Below, piece by piece: positions 25,406 through 33,777 of a stretch of 64,000 nt of DNA (positions are counted from its first letter, which is position 1; each line of letters opens with the position of its first letter). The stretch spans positions 130,921 to 194,920 of the forward strand of contig NZ_BMER01000007.1 in the NCBI RefSeq assembly GCF_014636865.1. The letters run 5' to 3'. This DNA is from Parapedobacter pyrenivorans (GTDB taxonomy: Bacteria; Bacteroidota; Bacteroidia; Sphingobacteriales; Sphingobacteriaceae). A model generated the notes under the pieces. The model was not told where the DNA came from, ran no database searches, and saw nothing but the letters and a program-made list of their open reading frames with translations. The position numbers were made by a program, and so were the translations under genes.

Positions 25406-25621
25406 ATGGCTATTGTAAAAGTAATCGAGGTTATCGCCTCGTCTGATTCCAGTTTTGACGATGCGATCCGCAATGCGGTAAAGGAAGTATCGGCTACGGT
25501 TGCCAACATTGACTCGGTCTATGTTAAAGATTTTAAGGTGCATGTGAAAGACGGAGAAATCACCTCCTACGGAGCAATCTGCAAAGTGGCCTTTCGGGTA
25601 GAACGAGGCGGAATGGTCTAG
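25406..25621 (+). CDS. Dodecin-family protein
   Basis: A 71-residue protein with the dodecin beta-alpha-beta-beta fold: IVKVIEVIASSDSSFDDAIRNAVKEVSATVANIDSVYV, then KVAFRVE. Dodecins form hollow 12-mers that store or buffer flavins. In the archaeal and Thermus proteins a Trp stacks on the flavin; the aligned position here is Ser (NIDSVYV), and the partner Gln is also missing, so flavin binding is uncertain. Its stop overlaps the converging CarboxypepD_reg-like gene by 4 nt. Confidence 0.8.
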   Translation: MAIVKVIEVIASSDSSFDDAIRNAVKEVSATVANIDSVYVKDFKVHVKDGEITSYGAICKVAFRVERGGMV

Positions 25622-26388
25622 CGGCTTTCACGCTCGGGGATCTTTATCTCCGAACGTTGCTTAGGGGTCAATGCCTTGAACTTGGCATAGGTATCCATAA
25701 TGTAAAGCCGTAGGTCGGATTCATTGGCCGTGGTGAGGAATTCTACAGTGGGGCGGTATTTGGTCATGTATAGTTCGAGATCTTCCCCTTTCAGGGGGGT
25801 GATCGCCATAATCGCCTCTGGCGTAAACCGGGCATCGATTTGTCTCCTTTCCTTTTCGGCGAGCAGCATCTCGTGGCGTTGCCTGGCCTGTCGGCCCGTT
25901 TTCCCAAACCATCGCGATGGGGATATACGTACACCGCCACGTTGTTGGGAGGTTTCTGTAAACTGGCCTTCGACTTCCGCACGTTTGAGCTCTGCATCCA
26001 ACCGGCTGTCCGTCATGGCTTGGATCTGTACTTCGTCGAGTTGAATGGCGCTGCCATCAGGCGCCATGTACACCCGTTTGATCGTGAATTCGATAACCAC
26101 CAAGGTGTCGGTACGATATCCGGGATATTCAAATTGAAGCCGCTCGTTTTTCTTTGCCGCGATGCTGAACCTGCCATCTTCGAGGCTTTCCGCAGCTACA
26201 CCCGTTTTCAGGTTTTTGATTTCTACGTATTGCAGCGGCTCACCACTATCCAATTCCAATACGTATCCGGTAAGGAGGGAGTCTTGCGCAGCCACGTGGG
26301 AGGCGGCTATCCCTAATAAAAGGAAAACATACAGCGCTTTGATAACAACGTTTACTTTAGTGCTCGGTATTGATCTTTGACGCTGCAT
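25618..26388 (-). CDS. Exported carboxypeptidase-regulatory-like domain protein
   Basis: A 256-residue protein with an N-terminal signal sequence (about 16-34, ending SHVAAQ). One CarboxypepD_reg-like beta-sandwich follows (about 37-105): LTGYVLELDSGEPLQYVEIKNLKTGVAAESLEDGRFSI. The remaining 150 residues are charged and helical, ending in a KALTPKQRSEIKIPERESR tail. This is a common but unstudied Bacteroidota architecture, probably periplasmic. It starts 33 nt after the M1 peptidase stop on the same strand, so the two may share a transcript. Confidence 0.7.
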   Translation of the reverse strand: MQRQRSIPSTKVNVVIKALYVFLLLGIAASHVAAQDSLLTGYVLELDSGEPLQYVEIKNLKTGVAAESLEDGRFSIAAKKNERLQFEYPGYRTDTLVVIEFTIKRVYMAPDGSAIQLDEVQIQAMTDSRLDAELKRAEVEGQFTETSQQRGGVRISPSRWFGKTGRQARQRHEMLLAEKERRQIDARFTPEAIMAITPLKGEDLELYMTKYRPTVEFLTTANESDLRLYIMDTYAKFKALTPKQRSEIKIPERESR

Positions 26389-26421
26389 GTTCTTTTATAT
26401 TTTACTATACCTTGTATGGAT

Positions 26422-28392
26422 TTATTGTGCGGGGGCTTCCCATCGATTATTATCCGGATTGTGGTCTGGATATACTTTATCGGGATCGAGTTGGACCGCC
26501 ACGATTTTTTCATCTGTGGGGGCTTTGAATGTCCATTTGCTGTTTCGTTCCCAGATCTCTACCGGTAGTTTTACGCGATGCACCTCACCGCTTTCCGTAG
26601 TGATATCTACCACCACAGGCATCGGTAATTTTTCGAAGTTTTCCACGGTGATCATCCCATTGATGCTCGGATCACTGGAATCGGTTATGACCATAACAAC
26701 CCCCTGATCAAACCGCCAGTTATATTTGAACCAGCCGCGCCAAAACCAATTCAGGTTTTCTCCCGCAACATTTTCAATCGTACGGAAAAAATCATCCGGT
26801 GTCGGATGTTTAAACGCCCATCGGTCTAGATACGCCTTAAATGCACGGTCAAATCGTTCGGGGCCAAGGATTTCATTACGAAGTAACGTAAGGCCAAAGC
26901 CCGGCTTGAAGTAAGCTAATGTGCCGATATTACGCTCCTGCATATTTTGGGGTGTACTCATCACGGGCTCGAGATCCGGCCGTGTCAGCGCCTGTGCAAG
27001 CCGGTTGGCATCGCCCATGGGGCGGTAGTATTCCCCACCGTTGAACGCTTCTGTAGAGAGGTCATTGATGAACGTGTTGAATCCTTCGTCCATCCAGGCG
27101 TGAAGCCGCTCGTTGCTGCCTACAATCATGGGAAACCAGATATGGCCGAATTCATGATCGGTGACCCCCCATAGTCCGGCACCTTTGGATTTATAACTGC
27201 AGAACACGATGGCTGGATATTCCATCCCGCCTATATCTGCCGCGACATTCACGGCTATTGGATAGGGATATTCCATCAATTTATTCGAGTAAAACTCGAT
27301 GGATGCCTTGGTGTATTCTGTAGAACGCTCCCAAGCGTTACCGCCATTGCTTTCCACAGGATAGGCCGATAGGGCGAACGAGCTATTTCCGCTGGGCAAA
27401 TTGATTTTTGCTCCGTCAACGATGAAGGCTGGCGAAGATGCCCAAGCCACGTCATGTGCTTTTTCAAGCCTGAATTTCCAGGTCAGTTCCTTGTTTGCTT
27501 GGGGACGCGATTGGGGCTGCGTCACTTCTTCGGCGGAACGGATGATGACCGTTTTATCACTTTTCTTCGCCTGTTCCAGACGCTTCAGTTGTTCTGGTGT
27601 ATATACCTCACTTGGATTGAGGAGTTCTCCCCCCATCACCACGATGTGATTGGCTGGAGCGGTGATATCCACTTCGTAGTTGCCGAATTCGAGGTAAAAT
27701 TCACCCGGCCCAGTATAGGGTTGCACGTTCCAGCCGAGGATATCGTCATATACCGCCACGCGGGGAAACCATTGCGCGATAGCGAAGATTTTACCATTTT
27801 GAGTTTCCAATACGCCCGTACGGTCGGCCCCATGGGTGGGTACGATATACGAGTAGGCGATGGTAATGGTTGTTTTACCACCGTTGGGCTTCAGGGGTTC
27901 CGGCAAAAATACCTGCATGCGCGTGTCGGTGATCAGGTGTTCCGCGGCCGCACCGCTACCAAACTTGACCGACTTAATGTCGTATCCCCCGTCAAATTCC
28001 GACTGTGCATCACCATAGCGGCTTTTCGTGAGCGGCACGATGAGATGTCCGCGACCTTCCTGCGAAAACATGTTTTGATCCAGCTGCAGCCAGATGAAAT
28101 CAAGCGCATCAGGGCTATTGTTGGTATAAGCCAGCGTTACAGTTGCGTTAATCTCGTTGGTTTCGTCATCCAGCCGGGCACTGATTTTATAGTCGACCGC
28201 ATTCTGCCAATATTTAGGTCCCGGCATTCCACTCGCTGAGCGGTATTCAGTGCCATTGTTCGTATAAAAGAACGGATTGAATGCTTCTTTGTAGTCATAC
28301 TTAGGCTCAGGGGCTTGTGACAATCCGACCAGGGGTAAAGTCCCAATCAACAATAGGATGCCGGTAATGCGCGATATTAACGATGTATTCAT
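26422..28392 (-). CDS. Exported M1-family metallopeptidase
   Basis: A 656-residue zinc aminopeptidase with a signal peptide (MNTSLISRITGILLLIGTLPLVGLSQ). The zinc site is visible as HEFGH at 413-417 and the third ligand Glu near 436 (AWMDEGFNTFIND), giving HExxH-18x-E. GGMEYPAIVF near 390 is the GxMEN-type substrate motif in a GGMEY form. The N-terminal beta domain (about 45-270) and the C-terminal region fit M1 enzymes. It probably trims peptides in the periplasm or at the surface. It lies upstream of the CarboxypepD_reg-like gene in a possible operon. Confidence 0.9.
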   Translation of the reverse strand: MNTSLISRITGILLLIGTLPLVGLSQAPEPKYDYKEAFNPFFYTNNGTEYRSASGMPGPKYWQNAVDYKISARLDDETNEINATVTLAYTNNSPDALDFIWLQLDQNMFSQEGRGHLIVPLTKSRYGDAQSEFDGGYDIKSVKFGSGAAAEHLITDTRMQVFLPEPLKPNGGKTTITIAYSYIVPTHGADRTGVLETQNGKIFAIAQWFPRVAVYDDILGWNVQPYTGPGEFYLEFGNYEVDITAPANHIVVMGGELLNPSEVYTPEQLKRLEQAKKSDKTVIIRSAEEVTQPQSRPQANKELTWKFRLEKAHDVAWASSPAFIVDGAKINLPSGNSSFALSAYPVESNGGNAWERSTEYTKASIEFYSNKLMEYPYPIAVNVAADIGGMEYPAIVFCSYKSKGAGLWGVTDHEFGHIWFPMIVGSNERLHAWMDEGFNTFINDLSTEAFNGGEYYRPMGDANRLAQALTRPDLEPVMSTPQNMQERNIGTLAYFKPGFGLTLLRNEILGPERFDRAFKAYLDRWAFKHPTPDDFFRTIENVAGENLNWFWRGWFKYNWRFDQGVVMVITDSSDPSINGMITVENFEKLPMPVVVDITTESGEVHRVKLPVEIWERNSKWTFKAPTDEKIVAVQLDPDKVYPDHNPDNNRWEAPAQ

Positions 28393-28418
28393 ATGTGTAT
28401 TGTTTGGTGCAGTATTAT

Positions 28419-28763
28419 TTACGTAAGCTTAGCTTTGTACTCTGATTCGTCGAACCCCACGATGATTCCCCCCTTGCTTTCAATCACCGGGCGCTTGATA
28501 ACGCTGGTTTTTGCCTGCATCAGCGCATTTGCGCTATCGGAATCGATAACGGCAGTCTGCTCCTCAGACGAAAGTTGTCGCCAAGTGGTACCCCGTTTGT
28601 TAACCAACGGCTCCCAGCCAATTTGGTTTTCCCAAGTAAGCAGTTTCTCTTCGGATATGCCTTCTTTCTTGAAATCATGGAACGTGTAGGAAATAGCATT
28701 GTCCTCCAGCCATGTTAAGGCTTTTTTTACTGTATTGCAATTTTTGATTCCGTAAACGTGCAT
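28419..28763 (-). CDS. ArsC/Spx-family protein (YffB-like)
   Basis: A 114-residue thioredoxin-fold protein. It begins MHVYGIKNCNTVKKALTWLEDNAISYTFHDF, with a single Cys in NCNT where arsenate reductases have theirs. It ends with SVIKRPVIESKGGIIVGFDESEY, the usual C-terminal block. YffB/Spx relatives act as glutathione- or thiol-dependent reductases or transcription modulators; which applies here is not clear. The ATG at 28763 gives the normal family length. It lies 26 nt upstream of the M1 peptidase gene start. Confidence 0.85.
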   Translation of the reverse strand: MHVYGIKNCNTVKKALTWLEDNAISYTFHDFKKEGISEEKLLTWENQIGWEPLVNKRGTTWRQLSSEEQTAVIDSDSANALMQAKTSVIKRPVIESKGGIIVGFDESEYKAKLT

Positions 28764-28825
28764 AGTTGGGCTTTTTTGCAAGCAAACTTAAAATTAAATA
28801 TCCATTTGTCGAAAAAATCACGTGC

Positions 28826-31270
28826 TTAATTTCCCCCCTGTTGCCCACCACCTCCCGAAACGTCATCGTTTTTGATTCCGCGCCGATTCTTACGGATTTC
28901 ATCTTTCAATCGGCCGAAGCGGTAGGAGAGACTCATGCTGAAGGATCGGTAGTAATTCTGGAAAAACGACGACTGGGTAAAGTTGGGACCGGTCATATCG
29001 TTGATGTAGTTGCGGTATTTATTAAAGGGGTTTGATACGGATCCGGAGATACTCAATTTTTCCTTAATCAGATCTTTAGAGGCACTGATGCCGTAATAAG
29101 GGAAGGAGTTGCTTTGACCCTGTAGCATGATATATGCGGTGCTGTAACTAAAGTTGCCATTAACCCGCCATCCCTCTTCAAATAGGTAGCTCAATCCGCC
29201 ATACATGTAGCCCCGTAGCCCGGAATTGCTGGTCGCCTTGCCATCCACGACGCCTTCTAGCCAAATGTAGCTCATATCGCCGCTCATATTGAGGTTAAGT
29301 TTTTTTGTGATGGGATAATTGATGCTGACGTTGGTGCCCAGTGATTTGTCCTTACCGATGTTTTCGTAAGTAAAACGAGAGATACCCGTCTCCTCATCGT
29401 AATTGATCAGTCGTTGTATGGTATTATTCGCAAAGGAATAACTCATCCCGACATTGATGTTGGCTTTACTGAAACTGCTATAACGGAGGTTGAATGTATT
29501 GTTGAGGACAGGCCGGAGGTCGGGATTTCCAGCGTATTCAAAATTTGGATTTGAGCGATTCACGAACGGATTCAGGTTCCATATACCCGGGCGCTGTACC
29601 CGTTGCGTATAGCCTAAGTTCAATGTTTTGCCCTGCTTGAGAATATGGTTAACGGCTATCGATGGGATAAAGTTGAAATAATTTTGGTCTACATTGGAAT
29701 CGCTGGAAATAAAATCGGCTTTGACCACGGTCTGCTCGGCGCGTAATCCGGCACTGAACCCCCATTTCTCAAGCTTGTACTGATAGGAATTGTAAACGCT
29801 GAGAATGTATTGATTATTTTCGTAAGTGTTTGTTTGGTTTGGAGCTTCGACGAATGCGCCGCTGGTTTCATCGAAATTAGCCGACCGAAAATCGCTGCTA
29901 TTCAGCCGGAAAATTCCCTTTACTCCACCTTCGATGTTCAACTTGTTGACCGGGTGTACGTAGTCAAGTTGTACCGTGTGTTCGTCTTGGTTGCCGTTAT
30001 TCGTTTGGTTGTAATCGGGCACTTCGTAGTTAATGCGGTCTGCGATGCGCATCCGGTTATCTTGCCCGTCCTTGTCATGACCAAAGCGGTAAGAAAACGT
30101 GAGCATTTGCTCTTTATTGCGCTTGAAGCCTTTTTGATAATTGAGCCCAATGTTGTAGCCATCCCAACGGTTTTTCCCGACGTTGTACATACTGAATCCC
30201 TGCAACGGCGAACCCTCTAGGGTGCTTGTATTAGAAAATTGACTGCCGTTATTGTCAAACCGACCCAAATTGAAGCCAATCTCGCCGGTGATAAGATTTA
30301 GGCTGTCAATATCATAACTGAGTTCTGTGCCCAAGTAAGTAAAGTTGCTTTTGCCATCATTGAGGCCATTTTGGAACAAGATATTCGGTTGATTGCCCAA
30401 GGTTGCGCGTTCGAAATTACTTTGCGTTTCGGGGCGTTGTGAAAGACTCCCTCCGAAGTAACCGGATGCACCGAATTTCCCTTGCTTAAGTGTAAAAGAG
30501 CCACCTACCCCAGGTCCACCCGCCGGACTGCGGTAATTGAGGTTGGCCGACCCGCGGTAGCCATTGTCGACATTTTTGTTGGTAATGATATTGATGATAC
30601 CTGCCAGCCCCTCGCTTTCATACCGTGCTGGAGGCGTAGTAATAACCTCTATTTTTTCTATGGATTCAGCGGGCATGGCCTTCAATACATCTTTTGGATT
30701 GCGCGCAATCATGGTAGACGGTTTGTTGTTGATAAAAATCCGGTAGTTGGAATTACCCTGTAGCAATACGTTTTCATCGCCATCTACGGAAAGCAACGGA
30801 ATCTTTCGCATCATGTCCAGCGCAGTCAGTATCTTGCTTTCGGGATCAGCCTGCACATCGTAGGTCAATCTGTCGATATCCTGTTTCACAATGGGTCGGC
30901 TAGCCGTTACCACAACTTCATCCAGCGCTTGGGCATCGGCAGCTAGTGAGATATTACCCAAATTGAGTTCGGCTGTGTGATCGAGCAGTTCAATCGGCAA
31001 TTCCTTGGTTTGGTAGCCCACAGCAATGAATGTCGCCGTGTAATTTCCCGTATTCAATCCGGCAAGCTCAAATTCGCCCTTCGCATCGGTAACAAGGGAT
31101 TTGAATGCCGCACTGTCCGTACGGATATTGACGGTTACGTAGGCTATCGCATTGCTATCGACGGAGTCTACCACTTTGCCTTTCAAGGCATGTGTAGTGT
31201 CCTGTGCAAATGAAATAGAGAGCGTAGCGGCGAAGAATAGCGCGAATAAGGGTAAGAATTTACGGGTCAT
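28826..31270 (-). CDS. TonB-dependent receptor-like outer-membrane barrel protein
   Basis: An 814-residue protein. It has a signal peptide ending in SFAQ, a CarboxypepD_reg domain (about 27-110: LKGKVVDSVDSNAIAYVTVNIRT) and a plug domain (about 118-235: DEVVVTASRPIVKQDIDRLTYDV, then IEKIEVITTPPARYESEGLAGIINIITNK). A barrel of about 580 residues of the OMP_b-brl_3 type follows, ending in a Gly/Gln-rich tail (GGGGQQGGN). It probably imports or exports a ligand through the outer membrane with TonB energy. There is no SusD partner, so it is not a classical polysaccharide-uptake pair. It appears to be transcribed alone. Confidence 0.88.
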   Translation of the reverse strand: MTRKFLPLFALFFAATLSISFAQDTTHALKGKVVDSVDSNAIAYVTVNIRTDSAAFKSLVTDAKGEFELAGLNTGNYTATFIAVGYQTKELPIELLDHTAELNLGNISLAADAQALDEVVVTASRPIVKQDIDRLTYDVQADPESKILTALDMMRKIPLLSVDGDENVLLQGNSNYRIFINNKPSTMIARNPKDVLKAMPAESIEKIEVITTPPARYESEGLAGIINIITNKNVDNGYRGSANLNYRSPAGGPGVGGSFTLKQGKFGASGYFGGSLSQRPETQSNFERATLGNQPNILFQNGLNDGKSNFTYLGTELSYDIDSLNLITGEIGFNLGRFDNNGSQFSNTSTLEGSPLQGFSMYNVGKNRWDGYNIGLNYQKGFKRNKEQMLTFSYRFGHDKDGQDNRMRIADRINYEVPDYNQTNNGNQDEHTVQLDYVHPVNKLNIEGGVKGIFRLNSSDFRSANFDETSGAFVEAPNQTNTYENNQYILSVYNSYQYKLEKWGFSAGLRAEQTVVKADFISSDSNVDQNYFNFIPSIAVNHILKQGKTLNLGYTQRVQRPGIWNLNPFVNRSNPNFEYAGNPDLRPVLNNTFNLRYSSFSKANINVGMSYSFANNTIQRLINYDEETGISRFTYENIGKDKSLGTNVSINYPITKKLNLNMSGDMSYIWLEGVVDGKATSNSGLRGYMYGGLSYLFEEGWRVNGNFSYSTAYIMLQGQSNSFPYYGISASKDLIKEKLSISGSVSNPFNKYRNYINDMTGPNFTQSSFFQNYYRSFSMSLSYRFGRLKDEIRKNRRGIKNDDVSGGGGQQGGN

Positions 31271-31465
31271 GTGCTTGTTTATAAAATATGTACTATTGTT
31301 TTAGTTATGGCAAAGAAATGGGTTTCAATAATTCATATTTGTTAATTAACGTTAAAAGACGCTACCACAACTGTTAAAATATGCTATTTATGATAAATGT
31401 CGTAGCATTTGATGACGCTAGGATAGGATGTTGATAAGAATGTTACGTAGATTCCATATTTCCCC

Positions 31466-31473
31466 TACTTTTG
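31466..31473 (+). promoter_or_regulatory. Bacteroidota -7 promoter element for the DUF6157 gene
   Basis: TACTTTTG fits TAnnTTTG, 46-52 nt before the two possible start codons. A TTA stands where a -33 TTG would be expected. The 248-nt gap from 31271 otherwise holds nothing recognised. Confidence 0.55.
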
Positions 31474-31518
31474 TTACAAAATTTTAACTGACGAAACGTG
31501 GCATACTGAATAATTGCG

Positions 31519-31938
31519 ATGGTTATGAACACACATACGACAAACTACGAGAACGCCTTCATTGCAGTTGCAGACGATTGCAAGGCGATAAATGGTGAGG
31601 TACCACCCACAAAAGGAGCGAAAAAATCGGTTGCTAATATCCAGTTTGAAATGATCAGTAAAAAGCCTTATCAGTTTACGTCGGATGATGTGGTATTTGG
31701 CGTATTTGCTGAACGGAATGATTTGACGGAAGGCGAATTCGCCGAAGCACGGGCAATGTTTTTTTCAAAAGGGCAACCTTGTTTGCGGGCGTCGCCACTG
31801 ACCAAACGGTATGGGTGGGGGGTGCATAGCGATCAAAACGGCAGAATCGCTATCTATGGTCGCGAGACAGCGGAATATGAACGGTTGATAAGCGACAAAG
31901 GCGTGAAGGTTGTGAAAGCAATGAAGTCCAGTAGATAG
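31519..31938 (+). CDS. DUF6157 family protein
   Basis: A 139-residue cytosolic protein of the DUF6157 type: THTTNYENAFIAVADDCKAINGEVPP near 4-29, VANIQFEMISKKPYQFTSDDVVFGVFAERN near 39-68, and a C-terminal SPLTKRYGWGVHSDQNGRIAIYG block. The family is widespread in Bacteroidota and other soil bacteria, and its function is unknown. The second ATG (31525) gives the more usual MNTHTTNYEN start. It precedes dnaX by 29 nt on the same strand. Confidence 0.75.
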   Translation: MVMNTHTTNYENAFIAVADDCKAINGEVPPTKGAKKSVANIQFEMISKKPYQFTSDDVVFGVFAERNDLTEGEFAEARAMFFSKGQPCLRASPLTKRYGWGVHSDQNGRIAIYGRETAEYERLISDKGVKVVKAMKSSR

Positions 31939-31967
31939 TTTCGACCGAAATTCCTATCTTCGTACCG

Positions 31968-33758
31968 ATGGATAATTTTATCGTTTCGGCTCGTAAATAT
32001 CGTCCTGCCACGTTTGATACGGTGGTTGGTCAACAGCATATTACCGTTACTCTCAAAAACGCCATTAAAAATAAGCAGCTGGCGCAGGCGTTTTTATTTT
32101 GCGGCCCGCGGGGCGTCGGTAAGACTACCTGTGCCCGCATTTTGGCCAAGACCATTAATTGCGAGCGCTTACGGGATGATATGGAGGCTTGTGGGCAATG
32201 TGATAGCTGTAAGTCTTTCCAAAACGGTAACTCCTTCAGTATCCATGAACTCGATGCCGCGTCAAATAACTCCGTGGATGATATCCGCAGCCTCATCGAC
32301 CAAGTGCGCATACCACCGCAAACAGGCAAGTATAAGATATATATTATCGATGAGGTGCATATGCTGTCCCAGCAGGCATTCAATGCGTTCCTGAAAACAT
32401 TGGAAGAACCTCCTTCCTACGCCATATTTATTCTGGCCACCACCGAAAAACACAAAATCCTGCCTACTATCCTGTCTCGGTGTCAGATTTTTGATTTCAA
32501 TCGCATCAAGGTGGCGGACATGGCAGGGCACCTGGCTTCAATCGCTGATAAGGAGGGGGTGTCTTATAACAGCGACGGGCTCCACATCATCGCGCAGAAA
32601 GCCGACGGTGGTTTGCGTGATGCGCTGTCCATGTTCGACCAGATCGTGAGTTTCTCCAATAAAGAGGTGACCTATCAGGCCGTTATTGACAACCTCAATA
32701 TCCTCGATTACGAGTATTATTTCCGGCTTACCGATGCGCTTGTCAACGAGGATTCGCCAACAGCCTTGCTTATCCTAGATGAGATATTGGCTCACGGGTT
32801 CGATGGCAGCCATTTCATCAGCGGGTTGGGGTCGCACTTTCGAGATCTGCTTGTGGCCAAGGAGCCTGCTACGCTTAAGTTGCTGGATACCAGTGATGCC
32901 ATTCGCCAGCGCTATCAACAACAAGCCCAACGGCTCTCTCCAGGTTTACTGCTTTCGGCACTCAATATTTCCAACCAATGTGAAGTTAACTACCGCACGA
33001 GCAAAAACCAACGCTTACAGGTAGAACTGGCCTTGCTGAAGATGTGCCACATCACGGCAGCGATTCAATTGGCGAAAAACAATGTTGTGCATCCCCCTAT
33101 GGAGACGGCTGAAAAAAAAAAGCCTCGTGAATCCGTAACACCTACGGTGACCACGGACCATGAATCACAGCCACCGATTCCCCAACCACCGACCACGGAA
33201 CGTCAACCACCGGTCACGGATGTTCGCGTCCCAGCATCGCAACCTCCGGCTACCGAACCCTCACCTAAGGCCGTCCGCTCATGGGGTGATGTCAAACTGG
33301 GTAATGCCGTTCCTGACCTGAACAAGATTTTCGATGATAAGCAAACCGTAGCGCAATCCGATGAGCCCGAATTGCTTAATGGCGAAGAAAGGGAGATATT
33401 CAGTCCTGATGAACTGTTGGAACAATGGCATGCATTTGCTGACAAACTGAAGGCGGAAAACAAGATCAACCTGTTTACGTTGATGACGGCCAACGTACCC
33501 CAGCTCTTACCGGATTTTCAAATCGGCGTGGTGGTCGAGAACCCCATTCAGCAGGATTTGTTGAGCACCTCCAAGATCGACATCCTCAATGGACTGCGTA
33601 CGAAACTGCGTAATTTCGCAATAGATCTCGTTCCGATACAGGTCCAAAACGACACAACGCGAAAGCCCTATACGGCACAAGAAAAATATCAGGCCATGGC
33701 AGCCAAGAACCCGACGCTTGATGTGTTGCGGAAAACGTTTAACTTGGGGCTGGAATAA
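31968..33758 (+). CDS. dnaX: DNA polymerase III subunit gamma/tau
   Basis: A 596-residue clamp-loader ATPase. The AAA+ core has Walker A FCGPRGVGKTTCAR near 44, a zinc module with CGQCDSC near 78, Walker B YIIDEVHMLS near 125, and sensor 1 ATTEKHKILPTILSRCQIF near 160. The collar domain runs to about 370. A proline-rich linker (about 385-450) and a tau-specific C-terminal domain follow. The core loads the sliding clamp; tau also binds polymerase and helicase. At codons 382-385 an A10 run forms a probable -1 frameshift site that would yield a gamma-like product of about 387 residues (see the separate entry). Confidence 0.96.
   Translation: MDNFIVSARKYRPATFDTVVGQQHITVTLKNAIKNKQLAQAFLFCGPRGVGKTTCARILAKTINCERLRDDMEACGQCDSCKSFQNGNSFSIHELDAASNNSVDDIRSLIDQVRIPPQTGKYKIYIIDEVHMLSQQAFNAFLKTLEEPPSYAIFILATTEKHKILPTILSRCQIFDFNRIKVADMAGHLASIADKEGVSYNSDGLHIIAQKADGGLRDALSMFDQIVSFSNKEVTYQAVIDNLNILDYEYYFRLTDALVNEDSPTALLILDEILAHGFDGSHFISGLGSHFRDLLVAKEPATLKLLDTSDAIRQRYQQQAQRLSPGLLLSALNISNQCEVNYRTSKNQRLQVELALLKMCHITAAIQLAKNNVVHPPMETAEKKKPRESVTPTVTTDHESQPPIPQPPTTERQPPVTDVRVPASQPPATEPSPKAVRSWGDVKLGNAVPDLNKIFDDKQTVAQSDEPELLNGEEREIFSPDELLEQWHAFADKLKAENKINLFTLMTANVPQLLPDFQIGVVVENPIQQDLLSTSKIDILNGLRTKLRNFAIDLVPIQVQNDTTRKPYTAQEKYQAMAAKNPTLDVLRKTFNLGLE
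33101..33147 (+). promoter_or_regulatory. Putative programmed -1 frameshift site in dnaX
   Basis: The zero frame reads GAA AAA AAA AAG CCT. The heptamer A AAA AAG occupies 33116-33122 within an A10 run (33112-33121). A Shine-Dalgarno-like GGAG lies at 33101-33104, 11 nt upstream. A -1 shift gives GCC TCG TGA, stopping at 33128-33130. A small hairpin CCGTA/TACGG (33133-33147) follows. In E. coli dnaX the same parts (SD-like site, A AAA AAG, early stop, stem-loop) produce gamma. Function here is inferred; transcriptional slippage on A10, as in Thermus dnaX, is an alternative. Confidence 0.7.
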
Positions 33759-33777
33759 TTCGCAGTCAAGGGTCGGC

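Noticed and set aside
27454-28239. 261-codon open frame opposite the M1 peptidase
   Set aside because: It lies wholly antisense to a gene with intact catalytic motifs and shows no signal peptide or family motif.
28826-31270. SusC/SusD-type glycan uptake pair
   Set aside because: The receptor has the OMP_b-brl_3 layout and no SusD-like lipoprotein gene lies beside it.
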